Of a stretch of DNA of 64,000 nucleotides, positions 53,494 to 63,279 are shown in pieces. A program made the translations under genes and the position numbers. A model generated the notes under the pieces. The model had not been told where the DNA came from and made no database searches. It saw only the letters and a program-made list of their open reading frames with translations. Positions within the stretch are counted from its first letter, which is position 1. Each line of letters begins with the position of its first letter. The stretch is taken from the NCBI GenBank assembly GCA_021811105.1, contig JAJZPM010000004.1, positions 1-64,000 of the forward strand, in the 5' to 3' direction. Source of the DNA: Nitrospirota bacterium (GTDB taxonomy: Bacteria; Nitrospirota; Thermodesulfovibrionia; Thermodesulfovibrionales; UBA6898).

Positions 53494-54054
53494 TTATTCC
53501 CCGAACTCCCTCCGCATTTCTTCGAACCTTTCCATTTTTTCGGGGCCGTATTTTTCGATGCCCCTTCTCACCTCGTCGAGCGGCTTCTCCTGCCCGAGTG
53601 CATCTCCTTTTTTCGAAAAGAACTTGTCGGCGAAACAGATTATCCTCTCTTCGAGGGTGACAGGCAGCATGTCACGTCTCGGTATCGGCAAGTTGTTCTT
53701 GTCGATATCGGCGATGGCGATCCCGACTCCCACGTGCCGTTCGCAGACGAGCGCATGGATGGGGAGGCCTTCGCTTTCGAGGACCTCTCTTCCGAGATAT
53801 CCGTGACAAACGTATGGCTTGTCGCCGTAGCAGCCGATAGCGGGAACGTTCGTCCCAAAGATGCCGATATCGTGGAGCATCGCCGCCTCTTCGATAAAGA
53901 TCATGTCCGGCTTCATGTGCATAAGTCGCCCTGCGATAACAAGGGCCTTTTGCGCAACCGCCGTGCTGTGGCCGATCAATAAATTGTACGCGAGAGACCC
54001 GAATTCATAATATTCCCTGATAATCCCGACTACGTCGACAGTGCCCCTCTTCAT
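53494..54054 (-). CDS. HD-domain phosphohydrolase-like protein
   Basis: 186 residues with the HD metal motif: the first histidine in NLLIGHSTAVAQKAL, the HD pair in AAMLHDIGIFGTNVP near residue 60, a later histidine in HGYLGREVL and a conserved CERHVGVGI. The substrate is not recognisable; similar stand-alone HD proteins are annotated as phosphohydrolases. It overlaps the DUF1499 gene by 4 bases (ATGA). Confidence 0.88.
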   Translation of the reverse strand: MKRGTVDVVGIIREYYEFGSLAYNLLIGHSTAVAQKALVIAGRLMHMKPDMIFIEEAAMLHDIGIFGTNVPAIGCYGDKPYVCHGYLGREVLESEGLPIHALVCERHVGVGIAIADIDKNNLPIPRRDMLPVTLEERIICFADKFFSKKGDALGQEKPLDEVRRGIEKYGPEKMERFEEMRREFGE

Positions 54055-54791
54055 GTCTTTCGCATCTCGGCGAGGAACTTTCTTATCCCTTCAGCGTTCG
54101 TCCCGATGTCGCTTACGCCGACGCGGGAAACCGAACGAATGTCGACACGGCTACCCTCCCCACTCTTTTCGACCCGGATGACGATGTCGTCCTTGAAGCC
54201 GAACCAGAATGTAGTGGCAACCGCCTCGATCCGGCCGGCGGCCTTGTTCGCGGCGACAATGTTCCAACTCATCTTTCGGGCCACGGCGATCGCCTTATCG
54301 AAAGCCTCTCCCGGAGGGATGCTCAGGATAAGAGGTTTGATGTCCGGATAGGCCTTATGCTGCTGCGCTGCGATTGCGGGACCTCCGTAATCAGGCGGGT
54401 TCGACGCATTCTTCCTGAGGGGCAGAATCGCAACGAATTTGGGCGGGTTTTCGGTATCGGTGGTGATGTCGTGAATAGGCGGCAGACTCTTTGCCAATTG
54501 CATCCAGTGCCAGGTGATAAATACAAGCGCGCCGGCGATCGTCAGTCCGAGGAGGGCAAGGAGAAAGCCGCGTTTGAAGACCAGGCGGACAGTGGCCAGC
54601 AACCCGATGAGAGACAGAACCGCCGCAGCCATGCCGCCGTACGCGGACCACTTGAAAACATCAAGACCGATCCTGAAATTCCATATCTCGTAGCGCGTGC
54701 CGAGACCCGAAGCGACCGCGGCGAGACCGCAGAGCACGGCGACAAGGAAAGCCGTCTTGGCTATTCGAGACGTTTTGTCAATTTTTTTCAT
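54051..54791 (-). CDS. DUF1499 membrane protein
   Basis: 246 residues. Three hydrophobic spans occupy the first 105 residues (AFLVAVLCGLAAVASGLG, GGMAAAVLSLIGLLATV, FLLALLGLTIAGALVFITWH). The soluble part is DUF1499 (PPIHDITTDTENPPKFVAIL, AVATTFWFGFKDDIVIRV, VDIRSVSRVGVSDIGTNAEG). The family function is unknown. It overlaps the HD gene and follows the mocA-like gene by one base. Confidence 0.88.
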   Translation of the reverse strand: MKKIDKTSRIAKTAFLVAVLCGLAAVASGLGTRYEIWNFRIGLDVFKWSAYGGMAAAVLSLIGLLATVRLVFKRGFLLALLGLTIAGALVFITWHWMQLAKSLPPIHDITTDTENPPKFVAILPLRKNASNPPDYGGPAIAAQQHKAYPDIKPLILSIPPGEAFDKAIAVARKMSWNIVAANKAAGRIEAVATTFWFGFKDDIVIRVEKSGEGSRVDIRSVSRVGVSDIGTNAEGIRKFLAEMRKT

Positions 54792-55379
54792 CTATCCTCC
54801 AGCCTTAGCTATCATCGCCCTGTAGTCATCCTCTGTGTCCATGTCCAGGACAACCCCCTCATCATCGACTTCGACATATTCGACCCGAGAGGGATCTGCG
54901 GAGACAATCTCCCTGAGATTCATGCCGGAGAAGACCTTCCTGACCGCGTCGGCAGGGAAGACACAGGGGTGGCCCCTCCTTCCGCGATAGACAGGGATAA
55001 CTATCAGGCCGGGCTGCCTGTCATGGGCCTCGACGAGGGTCCTGATCGTTGCAGCCGAGACGAGAGGATGATCGGCAAGGCAGATCAGAAAGGCGCTGCA
55101 CGCAGCGGTTGCGGCCGAAAGACCGGTCCTGACCGATTCCGCCATCTCGCTGCCTGCCTTCCCGTTGACCGTTATCCTGACCGGGTAGCCGTTCACAGCA
55201 TTTCTGGTCTCCTCATGTCCCGGACCGATCACAACCGTGATGTCCTGGATTCCGGCCGCCACAATTGCGTCGATGCAGTGATGGATCGCGCTCTTGTCAG
55301 CAAGAGGGAGAAGTTGTTTCAGCTTCCCCATTCTTTTTGCCGACCCCGCCGCAAGAAGCAACGCCGATGCCTGAAGCAA
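54792..55379 (-). CDS. MocA/MobA-like molybdenum cofactor nucleotidyltransferase
   Basis: 195 residues: nucleotide loop ALLLAAGSAKRMGKLKQLLP at the N-terminus, GSEMAESVRTGL near residue 75, ICLADHPLVS near 98 and RRGHPCVFP near 135. This is the MocA cytidylyltransferase pattern that converts Mo-molybdopterin to its CMP form, the cofactor of xanthine-dehydrogenase-type hydroxylases. It overlaps xdhC by 83 bases, in a different frame. The two Mo hydroxylases downstream of the dienelactone hydrolase would be its clients. Confidence 0.88.
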   Translation of the reverse strand: MLQASALLLAAGSAKRMGKLKQLLPLADKSAIHHCIDAIVAAGIQDITVVIGPGHEETRNAVNGYPVRITVNGKAGSEMAESVRTGLSAATAACSAFLICLADHPLVSAATIRTLVEAHDRQPGLIVIPVYRGRRGHPCVFPADAVRKVFSGMNLREIVSADPSRVEYVEVDDEGVVLDMDTEDDYRAMIAKAGG

Positions 55380-56145
55380 TGGATTCCCTCCTCTTCTGGA
55401 TGATCTGGGCCATAATGCTGATCGCGATCTCCTCGGGTGTGACCGAGCCTATCGCCAGGCCGACCGGGGTAACGATCCGTTCGATATCCACTTCCAAAAA
55501 GCCGGCCTCCCTGAGTGTCTTGAAAAGAAGCGCCCGTTTGCGCCTGCTCCCGAGGAGGCCGATATACTTCGCCTTTGTCCCGAGTGCCGCTTTAAGTGCA
55601 TCGAGGTCATGGTTATGGCCCCTCGTCGCGATGACTATGTAGGCGCTCTCATCGACGAAGATGCGCGCAAACATGTCCCCGAAACCGTGGACCACTATCT
55701 CGTCGGCATCCGGGATATTCTCCCTGTTCGCATATTCTTCACGGTCGTCGGCGACCGTCGTTCTGAACCCGGCAAACGTAGCAGCTCCGGCGAGAGCCCT
55801 GCCGACATGACCGGCGCCGAGGATGATCAGCCTCGGCTCCGGGATAACCGGTTCGATATACACCAGCACCTTTCCCCCGCAAACAAGGCCGCCGTGCCGC
55901 TCGGTCAGCTCGATCGGGACCGTCCGGGGAGAGCCATCCCTTATCGTCATTACCGACGCCTGGATCACCTCAGCCTCGAGGCATCCTCCTCCCATCGTGC
56001 CGACAATCGACCCGTCGTCCCTCACCAGCATCTTCGCCCCCTCCTTCTGGGGTGAAGAACCGACGCACTGCACTATTGTCGCAAGAGCCGACGCCCTGCC
56101 CTCTTTTTTGAGTCTCACTACCTCTTCATAGATTTCCATGCTCAT
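55297..56145 (-). CDS. XdhC/CoxI family molybdenum hydroxylase maturation protein
   Basis: 282 residues: the CoxI-type N-terminal half (LATIVQCVGSSPQKEGAKML, GTMGGGCLEAEVI) and the XdhC Rossmann half (LIILGAGHVGRALAGAATFA near 110, YIVIATRGHNHDLDAL near 175, YIGLLGSRRKRALLF). XdhC binds the molybdenum cofactor, assists its sulfuration and inserts it into xanthine-dehydrogenase-type apoenzymes. Its last 27 codons overlap the mocA-like gene. Confidence 0.9.
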   Translation of the reverse strand: MSMEIYEEVVRLKKEGRASALATIVQCVGSSPQKEGAKMLVRDDGSIVGTMGGGCLEAEVIQASVMTIRDGSPRTVPIELTERHGGLVCGGKVLVYIEPVIPEPRLIILGAGHVGRALAGAATFAGFRTTVADDREEYANRENIPDADEIVVHGFGDMFARIFVDESAYIVIATRGHNHDLDALKAALGTKAKYIGLLGSRRKRALLFKTLREAGFLEVDIERIVTPVGLAIGSVTPEEIAISIMAQIIQKRRESIASGIGVASCGGVGKKNGEAETTSPSC

Positions 56146-56209
56146 AAACGCCTCTTTGCAACCATTTCCACTAATCGCGACATACTAGGGTGCGGAAGTA
56201 TAACATGAT

Positions 56210-56330
56210 CCATAAAATCCCTCCCATCCTCCCTTTGCCAAATCCCGAATGCTTTCGGGACTCTTTGGCAAAGAGGCCTGCCTGCCGGTAGGCAGGGGTT
56301 GAGGGGAGATTTTTCGAATAATCAGCTCTT
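56210..56330. repeat. Nested palindromic repeat between xdhC and the hydrolase gene
   Basis: Stems seen: TTTGCCAAA/TTTGGCAAA enclosing TCCCGAA/TTCGGGA, then CCTGCCT/AGGCAGG. The outer parts (AAATCCCTCCCATCCTCCC and AGGGGAGATTTT) are loosely complementary. It is the same style as the repeat in the MmeI-like gene and has no gene of its own. Confidence 0.6.
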
Positions 56331-56354
56331 TTAATTCTATTGCCCCCTCAGCCG

Positions 56355-57134
56355 TTACTTGAATATCTCTCCGAAGAACATCTTCATCGCGCTCCATGCC
56401 CGGCGAGCCGCCCTTTCGTTATACGCGATTCCCTTCGATGGGTCGTTTCCCGAGGCCGGGTTCGTGAAGCTGTGCACCGCACCGCTGTAGATATTGACCT
56501 GCCAGTCTGCCGAAGTCTTCTTCATCTCGTCCCAGAAAGCATCGACCTGCTCCTGCTTCACGAACGGATCGTCAGCGCCGTGGAGGACAAGAACGCTTGC
56601 CCTGATGTTCTTCGCGTCGGCGGGGTTGGGGTTGCTTAGGTCGCCGTGGAAACTCACCACCCCAGTGATGTCGGTTCCCGCACGTGCCATTTCGAGTACG
56701 GCCCCGCCTCCGAAGCAGTAGCCTATCGCCGCGATGTTCTTCGTATCGGTAAGCGGATATTTCCTGAGCACTTCAAGCCCGGCGTCGGCACGCCTCCTCA
56801 TCAGTTTCCTGTCCGCCCGGTATATTCCGGCCAGCTTGCCTGCCTCTTCCGCGGTCTTCGCCCTCACTCCCTTTCCGTACATGTCGATCGCAAAGGCTAC
56901 GTACCCGAGGCTCGCAAGTTCCTCCGCCCTGCCCTTTGCGTAGTCGTTAAGCCCCCACCATTCATGCACGACGACTACGCCTGGCCGCTTCCCCTTCATC
57001 GCGTCGTCATACGCAAGATACCCTTCGAGGATGGTGTCGCCGTCCCTGTATTCAACCGTCTCCATCCGGACCTTCGCCTCAGCAGAGGATGCAACAGCTA
57101 ATGCAAACAGCATCAGCAAAAATAGTACCTTCAT
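56355..57134 (-). CDS. Exported dienelactone hydrolase family protein
   Basis: Alpha/beta hydrolase of 259 residues with an N-terminal signal peptide (MKVLFLLMLFALAVASSAEA), so periplasmic. Catalytic triad: Cys in AAIGYCFGGGAV near residue 132, Asp in LHGADDPFVKQEQ near 185, His in SGAVHSFTNP near 218. ATG 57134 is chosen because GGAGGAG precedes it and it opens the signal peptide. The natural substrate is unknown. It lies between cofactor genes and the Mo hydroxylases on the same strand. Confidence 0.9.
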   Translation of the reverse strand: MKVLFLLMLFALAVASSAEAKVRMETVEYRDGDTILEGYLAYDDAMKGKRPGVVVVHEWWGLNDYAKGRAEELASLGYVAFAIDMYGKGVRAKTAEEAGKLAGIYRADRKLMRRRADAGLEVLRKYPLTDTKNIAAIGYCFGGGAVLEMARAGTDITGVVSFHGDLSNPNPADAKNIRASVLVLHGADDPFVKQEQVDAFWDEMKKTSADWQVNIYSGAVHSFTNPASGNDPSKGIAYNERAARRAWSAMKMFFGEIFK

Positions 57135-57408
57135 TTTCTCCTCCTTCAATCTATCAACATATCTGCTTTACAGTTTCATACTCAGTCAGACAGGCCTGCA
57201 GATGCATCAAATATCCACAAAAGAGAAGGCAGACGTGCTGAAAAACAGCCATAGTCGAGGCTCCGCTAAAAACTCTTACCTCCGATTCCAGCATCTCTAA
57301 AATGCACTGACGGTGAAGTCTGCGCTTGCGTGAATCATGTGAATGAATCTGCCGATTCTATGGCGTTTTTCAGAATGTCTGTCTCCATCTCTTATGCAAT
57401 ATCAGGGG

Positions 57409-59580
57409 TTACACCTTCTTCATCGCCGCCAGTACAGTCTCGGGTTTCATCGGGAGCCGTCTCACCCTTATGCCTGAGGCATTGAAGACCGCATTTGCAA
57501 CAGCAGGTGCGATCGGCGGCAGGCCGGGCTCTCCGATTCCGCCCATCTCGTCCTTACTTTTGATGATATGCACTTCTATATCGGGAACATCAGCCATCCT
57601 GAGAAGAGGGTAGTTGTCGAAGTTCGAGGACCCGACGCCGCCTTTGGCAAAGGCGATCGCTTCTTTCAATGCTGCGCTGAGCCCCATGACGATCGCGCCC
57701 CTCATCTGTGCGGTGATAATCGCCGGGTTGACGATCGGTCCGCAGTCGACCGCGCAGACCACCCGATGGACCTTTATCGACCTGTCTTTCTTATCCACGG
57801 AGACCTCCGCCACCTGGGCGATATAGCTTCCGAACGACATGTGCTGGGCAACACCCCTTCCCTGCGCCTTCTGAAGCGGCTTCGCCCATCCCGCTTTTTC
57901 GGCCACCGTTTCAAGCACACGGTATGCCCGAAGGTGGTTTTTGAGCAGACCGAGCCGGAACTCGACGGGGTCTTTGCCCGCAGCATGCGCGGCCTCATCC
58001 ACAAAACTCTCGACAGTGAAACCGTTGTGGGAGCTGCCGACCGACCGCCAGAAGCCTACCGGCACCGGCGTATCGATCCGCACATATTCGACCCGCAGGT
58101 TAGGGACTTCGTATTCCATATTCCGCACTCCTTCGACCGCAGCCGGGTCTATCCCGTTTTTGACCTGGCCCGGGAAGACCCTCGAAAAGATCGAGGGACA
58201 TACGATCTTGTGCGACCATGCGGTCATCCGTCCTTTCTCATCGACCGCACCTTCGATTCTCGAGACGTTCGCAGGACGATAGAAGTCGTGCTTCATGTCC
58301 TCTTCCCTTTTCCATATCAGCTTTATGGGTTTGCCTGCCGCCTTCGCTATCTTCACCGCCTCTTCGACCACATCGATCTCGAAGCGCCTGCCGAAGCCGC
58401 CGCCAAGATAGGTAGTATGCACCTTGATCTGGTCAGGCTTGAGCCCGGTCTCCTTTTCAGCCAGTTCAAGGACGCCGGTCTGATTCTGGGTCGGCACCCA
58501 GATCTCGCAGCTGGCGGGACCGATCGCCACCGTACAGTTCATGGGCTCCATCGTTGCATGAGAGAGATAGGGAAGGACATACGTCGCCTCTATCGTCTTC
58601 GGCGCAGCATCCAGTACTGTCTTCACATCGCCATCGTTCCGGGCGGTGATGCCTTCTTTAGCAAGATCGGCCATAAATTTTTTTTCGAGACTCGCGGTAT
58701 CGAGGCCCGGCTCGATTCCCTTGTCCCATTTAACATCCAGGGCGTCCCTTCCCTTCCAGGCGCCTTCAGGCGTTCCGGCGCAGACGGCGATGCCGGTAGG
58801 TATCGGCACGGCATGCGAGACGGTCCTGACCTTCATCGCCGCGTCCTTGTCAAAGGAAAGCGGCTTCGCCCCGTAAGCAGGCGGGCGGGCAATAGCCGCA
58901 TACTGCATACCCTCCACAAACGTATCGATCCCGAACATCGCCTTCCCCCTGGACTTGTCGGGGACATCGAGGCGTTCGACAGGGCTGCCTATCAGGTCGA
59001 ACTTGTCTTCGCTCTTCAGCGCAGGGCTCTTCGGCACAGGGATCGAAGCTGCCTTCTCGGTCAGCTTGCCGAATGTCAGGCTGCGCTTGGTAACAATATG
59101 CCTCACCGTCCCGCGGTATGCCTCGCACTCGCTCTCCGGGACCTTCCATATGTCGGCCGCGGCCGAAATCAGCATCTGCCTGGCGGCGGCGCCCGCAATG
59201 CGAAGCGGCTTGTACATATGCCTGATGGTCGTACTGCCTCCCGTGGACTGGCGGCCCCAGATCGGGTCTTTGTATTTGTCCGCGGCGAGTGCCTCGGTCA
59301 TGCGGACCTGTTTCCAGTCGGCATCGAGTTCATCGGCCACGATCATCGGCATCGACGTATAGACACCCTGTCCCATCTCGGATTTGTTGACGATCACATG
59401 AACGATATCATCCGGGGTTATCGTAAGCCAGACGTTGGGACTGAAATCAGGCCCCTCTTTCGCGGCCTCTTCGGCGGACAGCAGCTTCGTCCCATAAGGG
59501 GTAATCGAGACGGCGATCGCGATGCCGGCACCGGCGAGAGATTTCTGCAGAAACTCACGGCGCGTAATTGACGTTTTCAT
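57409..59580 (-). CDS. Molybdenum hydroxylase large subunit (isoquinoline 1-oxidoreductase beta-like), copy 1
   Basis: 723 residues with a Tat signal ([20 protein letters not shown]). Xanthine-dehydrogenase-type molybdopterin-binding subunit without an FAD subunit: [14 protein letters not shown] near 70, [17 protein letters not shown] near 370, [15 protein letters not shown] near 490, [19 protein letters not shown] near 680 with the catalytic Glu. Acts in the periplasm, probably oxidising an aldehyde or N-heterocycle and passing electrons via the 2Fe-2S subunit to cytochromes. It overlaps the small-subunit gene by 4 bases. Confidence 0.92.
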   Translation of the reverse strand: MKTSITRREFLQKSLAGAGIAIAVSITPYGTKLLSAEEAAKEGPDFSPNVWLTITPDDIVHVIVNKSEMGQGVYTSMPMIVADELDADWKQVRMTEALAADKYKDPIWGRQSTGGSTTIRHMYKPLRIAGAAARQMLISAAADIWKVPESECEAYRGTVRHIVTKRSLTFGKLTEKAASIPVPKSPALKSEDKFDLIGSPVERLDVPDKSRGKAMFGIDTFVEGMQYAAIARPPAYGAKPLSFDKDAAMKVRTVSHAVPIPTGIAVCAGTPEGAWKGRDALDVKWDKGIEPGLDTASLEKKFMADLAKEGITARNDGDVKTVLDAAPKTIEATYVLPYLSHATMEPMNCTVAIGPASCEIWVPTQNQTGVLELAEKETGLKPDQIKVHTTYLGGGFGRRFEIDVVEEAVKIAKAAGKPIKLIWKREEDMKHDFYRPANVSRIEGAVDEKGRMTAWSHKIVCPSIFSRVFPGQVKNGIDPAAVEGVRNMEYEVPNLRVEYVRIDTPVPVGFWRSVGSSHNGFTVESFVDEAAHAAGKDPVEFRLGLLKNHLRAYRVLETVAEKAGWAKPLQKAQGRGVAQHMSFGSYIAQVAEVSVDKKDRSIKVHRVVCAVDCGPIVNPAIITAQMRGAIVMGLSAALKEAIAFAKGGVGSSNFDNYPLLRMADVPDIEVHIIKSKDEMGGIGEPGLPPIAPAVANAVFNASGIRVRRLPMKPETVLAAMKKV

Positions 59581-60032
59581 GACTTCTCCCCCTTCCCAGC
59601 TGCGCTCTTTATGGCGAGCTTAATGTACGGATATGTGCCGCAGCGGCAAAGGTTGCCTTCCATGGTATTTACGATCTTTTCGTCGGAAGGGTTTTTGTCC
59701 ACGGCAAGGAGGGCAGCCGCCTGCATAATCTGGCCGGACTGGCAATATCCGCACTGCGGGACCTGTTCCTTTATCCAGGCGAGTTTGACGGGATGGTCTT
59801 CCGGGAGTCCCTCGATCGTGGTGATCTTCTTCCCCCGGGCATCAGCCACCGGTATCTGGCACGAACGCTCCGCCTTGCCGTCGACATGCACTGTGCACGA
59901 GCCGCACAGGCCGATTCCGCAGCCGAACTTCGTGCCGGTAAGCTTCAGATGTTCCCTGATGACCCAGAGGAGAGGGACATCAGGCTCCACATCCACCGAA
60001 TGCTGTTTCCCGTTGATTTCGAGAGATATCAT
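59577..60032 (-). CDS. [2Fe-2S] small subunit of Mo hydroxylase, copy 1
   Basis: 151 residues with two [2Fe-2S] clusters: the plant-ferredoxin type in [15 protein letters not shown] followed by ERSC, and the helical type in [11 protein letters not shown] and [11 protein letters not shown] 60032 ([10 protein letters not shown]) has AAGGAGG just before it; the frame runs on to 60053. There is no signal peptide, so it would be exported with the Tat-carrying large subunit, as in related enzymes. Partner of 57409-59580. Confidence 0.93.
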   Translation of the reverse strand: MISLEINGKQHSVDVEPDVPLLWVIREHLKLTGTKFGCGIGLCGSCTVHVDGKAERSCQIPVADARGKKITTIEGLPEDHPVKLAWIKEQVPQCGYCQSGQIMQAAALLAVDKNPSDEKIVNTMEGNLCRCGTYPYIKLAIKSAAGKGEKS

Positions 60033-60112
60033 ATGACCTCCTTGGCGAAACAACCGCCGGTTCGTTTTCCTGCTCCGGGAACAATACGATGAGAATCGGG
60101 CCTTTTACCCAC

Positions 60113-60141
60113 AGGCTACTAGAAGAATCGGAGCCTGTCAA
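60113..60141 (-). promoter_or_regulatory. Promoter of Mo hydroxylase pair 1
   Basis: On the minus strand TTGACA (complement of 60136-60141), 17 bp, then TAGCCT (complement of 60113-60118). The surrounding 65 bp are repeated in front of pair 2 at 62930-63000. Confidence 0.55.
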
Positions 60142-60243
60142 TCGCTCGAAATAATCTCCCATCCAAAGTAGTCCGCGCTCTGTAAAAGAAAGGGACAGGC
60201 CGGGAATACCCAGCCTGTGTTCGCATAAAATTAGATTCGAAAG

Positions 60244-62418
60244 CTACTTTTTCTTCATCGCCGCAAGGACCACCTCTGGCTTCATCGGGAGTTCGCGCAG
60301 TCTGATGCCGGCCACATTAAAAAGCGCATTGGCGACTGCAGGCGCGATCGGCGGCACAGCAGGCTCCCCGATTCCGCCAGGTTTTTCCCTGCTTTTTACG
60401 ATATGCACCTCGACCTTCGGCATTTCATTCAGCCGGAGGATCGGATAGTCGTCGAAATTGCCCTGCTCCACCATCCCGTTTTTGATCGTGATCGCGCCAT
60501 GGAGCGCGGCTGAGAGGCCATAGACGACAGCCGATTCCATCTGGGCGGCGATCGTCTCGGGATTGACGGTCTGGCCGCAGTCGACGGCACAGACGACCCG
60601 GTGGACGCGCAGTTCGCCCTCCTTGTTCACAGAGACCTCCGCGACCTCGGCAACATAGGAGCCGAACGACTCATGCACCGCAATGCCGCGTCCCCTTCCC
60701 TTTGGAAGTGGTCTGCTCCAGCCGGCCTTCTCTGCCGCAAGGGTGAGCACACCGAAATGGCGGGGGTGCTTAGCCAGGAGGCCCTTTCTGAATTCAAAGG
60801 GATCTTTTGTAGCAACATGGGCAAGCTCATCGAGAAAACTTTCGACAACAAAGGCGGTATGGGAATGACCGACCGAGCGCCACCAGAGCACCGGCACGCC
60901 TATCGAAGTGGTGTGCAGGTCGACAAGGAGGTTCGGGATAGCATAGGGGATGTCTGCCGCGCCTTCGACCGATGTGTTGTCGATGCCGTTTTTTACGAGC
61001 ACCTTCTCGAAGAACGTGCCCGCAACAATCGACTGGCCGATGATAGTATGGCTCCATGCAACCGGCTTGCCGGTCTTGTCGAGACCGGCCGAGATGCTGT
61101 CGTACCAGAACGGCCGGTAATAGCCTCCTTTGGTGTCGTCTTCACGCGTCCAGATCACCTGCACAGGCGTCTTCGCCGCCTTCGCAACATGGACCGCCTC
61201 GCTCACGAAATCCGATGCCGGGTTTGCCCGTCTACCGAAGCCTCCGCCTAGAAACATCGTATGGATCTTCACCTGCTCGGGTTTGAGTCCCGCTATCTCT
61301 GCGGCAGCATTCCGATCGACCGTCTGGAATTGGGTCCCGACCCATATCTCGCAGGAATCGGGACGCAGGTCAACCGTGCAGTTGAGCGGCTCCATGGCAG
61401 CATGGGCCAGATAAGGCACGTTATACTCGGCGCTGATAGCCTTCGCCGCAGACGCAAGGCCTTCCTTTACGTCGCCGGCCTTCTTCGCAACCTTCCCGGG
61501 GGTCTTCGATAACTTCGCGTATTGCTCCTTCATACCCGGAGTGGAAAGCCCTGCAGTCGGTCCTTCTTCCCATTCTATCCTGAGGGCGTCCCTGCCGGCC
61601 TTTGCCTGCCAGAAATCCGTGGCAAGCACAGCAACGCCGGAGGGTACCCGTACCACGTCCTTCACCCCCCGGACCGCCTTTGCCTTCTCCGCGTCCACGC
61701 TTTTTACCTTGCCTCCGAATACCGGCGGGCGCTCGACAACCGCGATGAGCATCCCGGGCAGGAAGACATCCAGCCCGAACTTCGCCGCTCCGTTCACCTT
61801 TTCCGGCGAGTCGAGGCGGGCCGTCGGCCTGCCGATCAGTTTGAAGGCGGATGCCTTTTTGAGTTTCACGTCCTTGGGGACCGGGAGGGCAGCCGCCTTC
61901 TCGGCGAGCTGGCCGTATGTGAAAAACTTGCCGCTCGTATGGACCACCTTCCCTTTTTGCGCGCGGCAGGTCTTTTTGTCGACCTTCCATGCTGCCGCGG
62001 CAGCTGCGATCAGCATCTGCCGGGCCGCAGCTCCGACCTCCCGCAGCCGGTCATACTCGCTCCATACGCTCGTGCTACCGCCGGTCATCTGCATGCCGAA
62101 GGCGGTATGGTTATATACCGCGGCGACTGGCGCTGACTCGAAGCGGACCTTTTTCCAGTCGGCCTCAAGCTCCTCGTTGACGAGCATCGGAAGGGAGGTG
62201 TATACCCCCTGGCCCATCTCCGAATGGTTCACGATGATCGTTACCGTATCATCAGGCGCGATATGGACAAATGAGTTCGGCTCGACTGCATAAGATTTTT
62301 TGGTCCCCTCTTCCGCAGCCCCGGCCCAGTCGATGTTGGCACCCAGTATCAGCCCGCCTCCGACAAGTGCTCCTGTCTTCAGGAACTCGCGACGGCTCAC
62401 GTTGAATATCCCGCTCAT
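60244..62418 (-). CDS. Molybdenum hydroxylase large subunit, copy 2
   Basis: 724 residues from ATG 62418, which has AAGGAGGC before it and opens the Tat signal [20 protein letters not shown]. Same domain order as copy 1: [20 protein letters not shown] near 70, [14 protein letters not shown] near 375, [15 protein letters not shown] near 495, [19 protein letters not shown] near 680. The copies are clearly paralogous but differ throughout, so they probably have different substrates. Pairs with 62415-62888. Confidence 0.92.
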   Translation of the reverse strand: MSGIFNVSRREFLKTGALVGGGLILGANIDWAGAAEEGTKKSYAVEPNSFVHIAPDDTVTIIVNHSEMGQGVYTSLPMLVNEELEADWKKVRFESAPVAAVYNHTAFGMQMTGGSTSVWSEYDRLREVGAAARQMLIAAAAAAWKVDKKTCRAQKGKVVHTSGKFFTYGQLAEKAAALPVPKDVKLKKASAFKLIGRPTARLDSPEKVNGAAKFGLDVFLPGMLIAVVERPPVFGGKVKSVDAEKAKAVRGVKDVVRVPSGVAVLATDFWQAKAGRDALRIEWEEGPTAGLSTPGMKEQYAKLSKTPGKVAKKAGDVKEGLASAAKAISAEYNVPYLAHAAMEPLNCTVDLRPDSCEIWVGTQFQTVDRNAAAEIAGLKPEQVKIHTMFLGGGFGRRANPASDFVSEAVHVAKAAKTPVQVIWTREDDTKGGYYRPFWYDSISAGLDKTGKPVAWSHTIIGQSIVAGTFFEKVLVKNGIDNTSVEGAADIPYAIPNLLVDLHTTSIGVPVLWWRSVGHSHTAFVVESFLDELAHVATKDPFEFRKGLLAKHPRHFGVLTLAAEKAGWSRPLPKGRGRGIAVHESFGSYVAEVAEVSVNKEGELRVHRVVCAVDCGQTVNPETIAAQMESAVVYGLSAALHGAITIKNGMVEQGNFDDYPILRLNEMPKVEVHIVKSREKPGGIGEPAVPPIAPAVANALFNVAGIRLRELPMKPEVVLAAMKKK

Positions 62419-62888
62419 GGCTTGCCTCCTTTCTTCATCTCCCTTGAGGCCTTGTGGACCGCCTTGCGTATGCGCTGGTATGTCCCGCACCTGCAGAGAT
62501 TGCCCGAAAGATATTCGTCGATCTGCGCGTCAGTCGGTTTCGGGTTGGCGGATAGGAGCGCCGATGCAGTCATGATCTGCCCTGACTGGCAGTACCCGCA
62601 CTGGGGCACGTCTTCGGCGACCCATGCCTTCTGGACCGCTGCGCCGGACGGCGTAGAGGCTACCGCCTCGATCGTCGTGATCTTCTTTCCCTGCGCCTCG
62701 GCCACAGGTATCTGGCAGGAACGCTCAGCCTTGCCGTCGACATGCACCGTGCACGACCCGCAGAGGCCTTTGCCGCAGCCGAACTTCGTGCCGGTAAGCC
62801 TCAGATGCTCCCTGATGACCCAGAGAAGAGGGACATCGGCAGGCACATCCACCGAATGCTGTTTGCCGTTGATTTCGAGAGTAATCAC
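62415..62888 (-). CDS. [2Fe-2S] small subunit of Mo hydroxylase, copy 2
   Basis: 157 residues: [15 protein letters not shown] at the start, [30 protein letters not shown] and NLCRCGTY supply ligands for two [2Fe-2S] clusters. It overlaps its large subunit by 4 bases (ATGA). Its N-terminal 80 residues are nearly identical to copy 1, and differences concentrate in the middle ([14 protein letters not shown]). AAGGAGGC precedes the ATG. Confidence 0.93.
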   Translation of the reverse strand: MITLEINGKQHSVDVPADVPLLWVIREHLRLTGTKFGCGKGLCGSCTVHVDGKAERSCQIPVAEAQGKKITTIEAVASTPSGAAVQKAWVAEDVPQCGYCQSGQIMTASALLSANPKPTDAQIDEYLSGNLCRCGTYQRIRKAVHKASREMKKGGKP

Positions 62889-62929
62889 TGTTGCCTCCTT
62901 TACCGAAACGATGCAGGCCCTGTTTACAG

Positions 62930-63000
62930 TTCCGGGGATAATACGATGAGAATGGACCTTTTACCCACAGGCTACTAAAAGAACGGACACCTGTCAATCG
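62930..63000 (-). promoter_or_regulatory. Promoter of Mo hydroxylase pair 2, duplicated from pair 1
   Basis: TTGACA (complement of 62992-62997), 17 bp, TAGCCT (complement of 62969-62974), within about 65 bp that match 60080-60145 closely. The upstream gene fragment begins directly at its far edge. Confidence 0.55.
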
Positions 63001-63192
63001 TGCGTTACTCGTCGGCAACGCCGCCCTCATCCTCGATTGCATGGACAATTTCCCGACGAGATACGTCCTGAACGAATGCGCCATCAAGAATATCCCTTTG
63101 GTGCACGGAAGCATCTGGGGACTGGACGGACGACTCACGTTCATCATGTCGCCTGAAACTCCCTGTCTCAGATGTTATTTCCCCGACCCCTG
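62999..63192 (+). pseudogene. Fragment of a ThiF/MoeB/HesA-type adenylyltransferase
   Basis: About 64 codons on the plus strand read ALILDCMDNFPTRYVLNECA, IPLVHGSIWGLDGRLTF and TPCLRCYFP, a good match to the middle of E1-like enzymes that adenylate sulfur-carrier proteins in thiamine or molybdopterin synthesis (the catalytic Cys follows in intact proteins; the CxxC zinc half is seen in CLRCYFP). The nucleotide-binding N-terminus and the rest of the C-terminus are missing. It starts at the edge of the duplicated promoter, so a rearrangement probably cut it. Confidence 0.7.
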
Positions 63193-63279
63193 CGACCGTG
63201 GCTTTACATCAAGCCCCTTAATAGCGGCTGCGGGATCCGGATAGCATCCGATATCTACCCGGATCCCCGAGTGACGAAA

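Noticed and set aside
56185-56397. 70-codon minus-strand frame
   Set aside because: Largely made of the palindromic repeat at 56210-56330, with the KSPESIRDLAKGG-type translation usual for such repeats.
57568-59571. 667-codon open frame on the plus strand
   Set aside because: Exactly antisense to the Mo hydroxylase large subunit, Arg/His-rich with no motif. GC-rich codon use on the other strand leaves this frame open.
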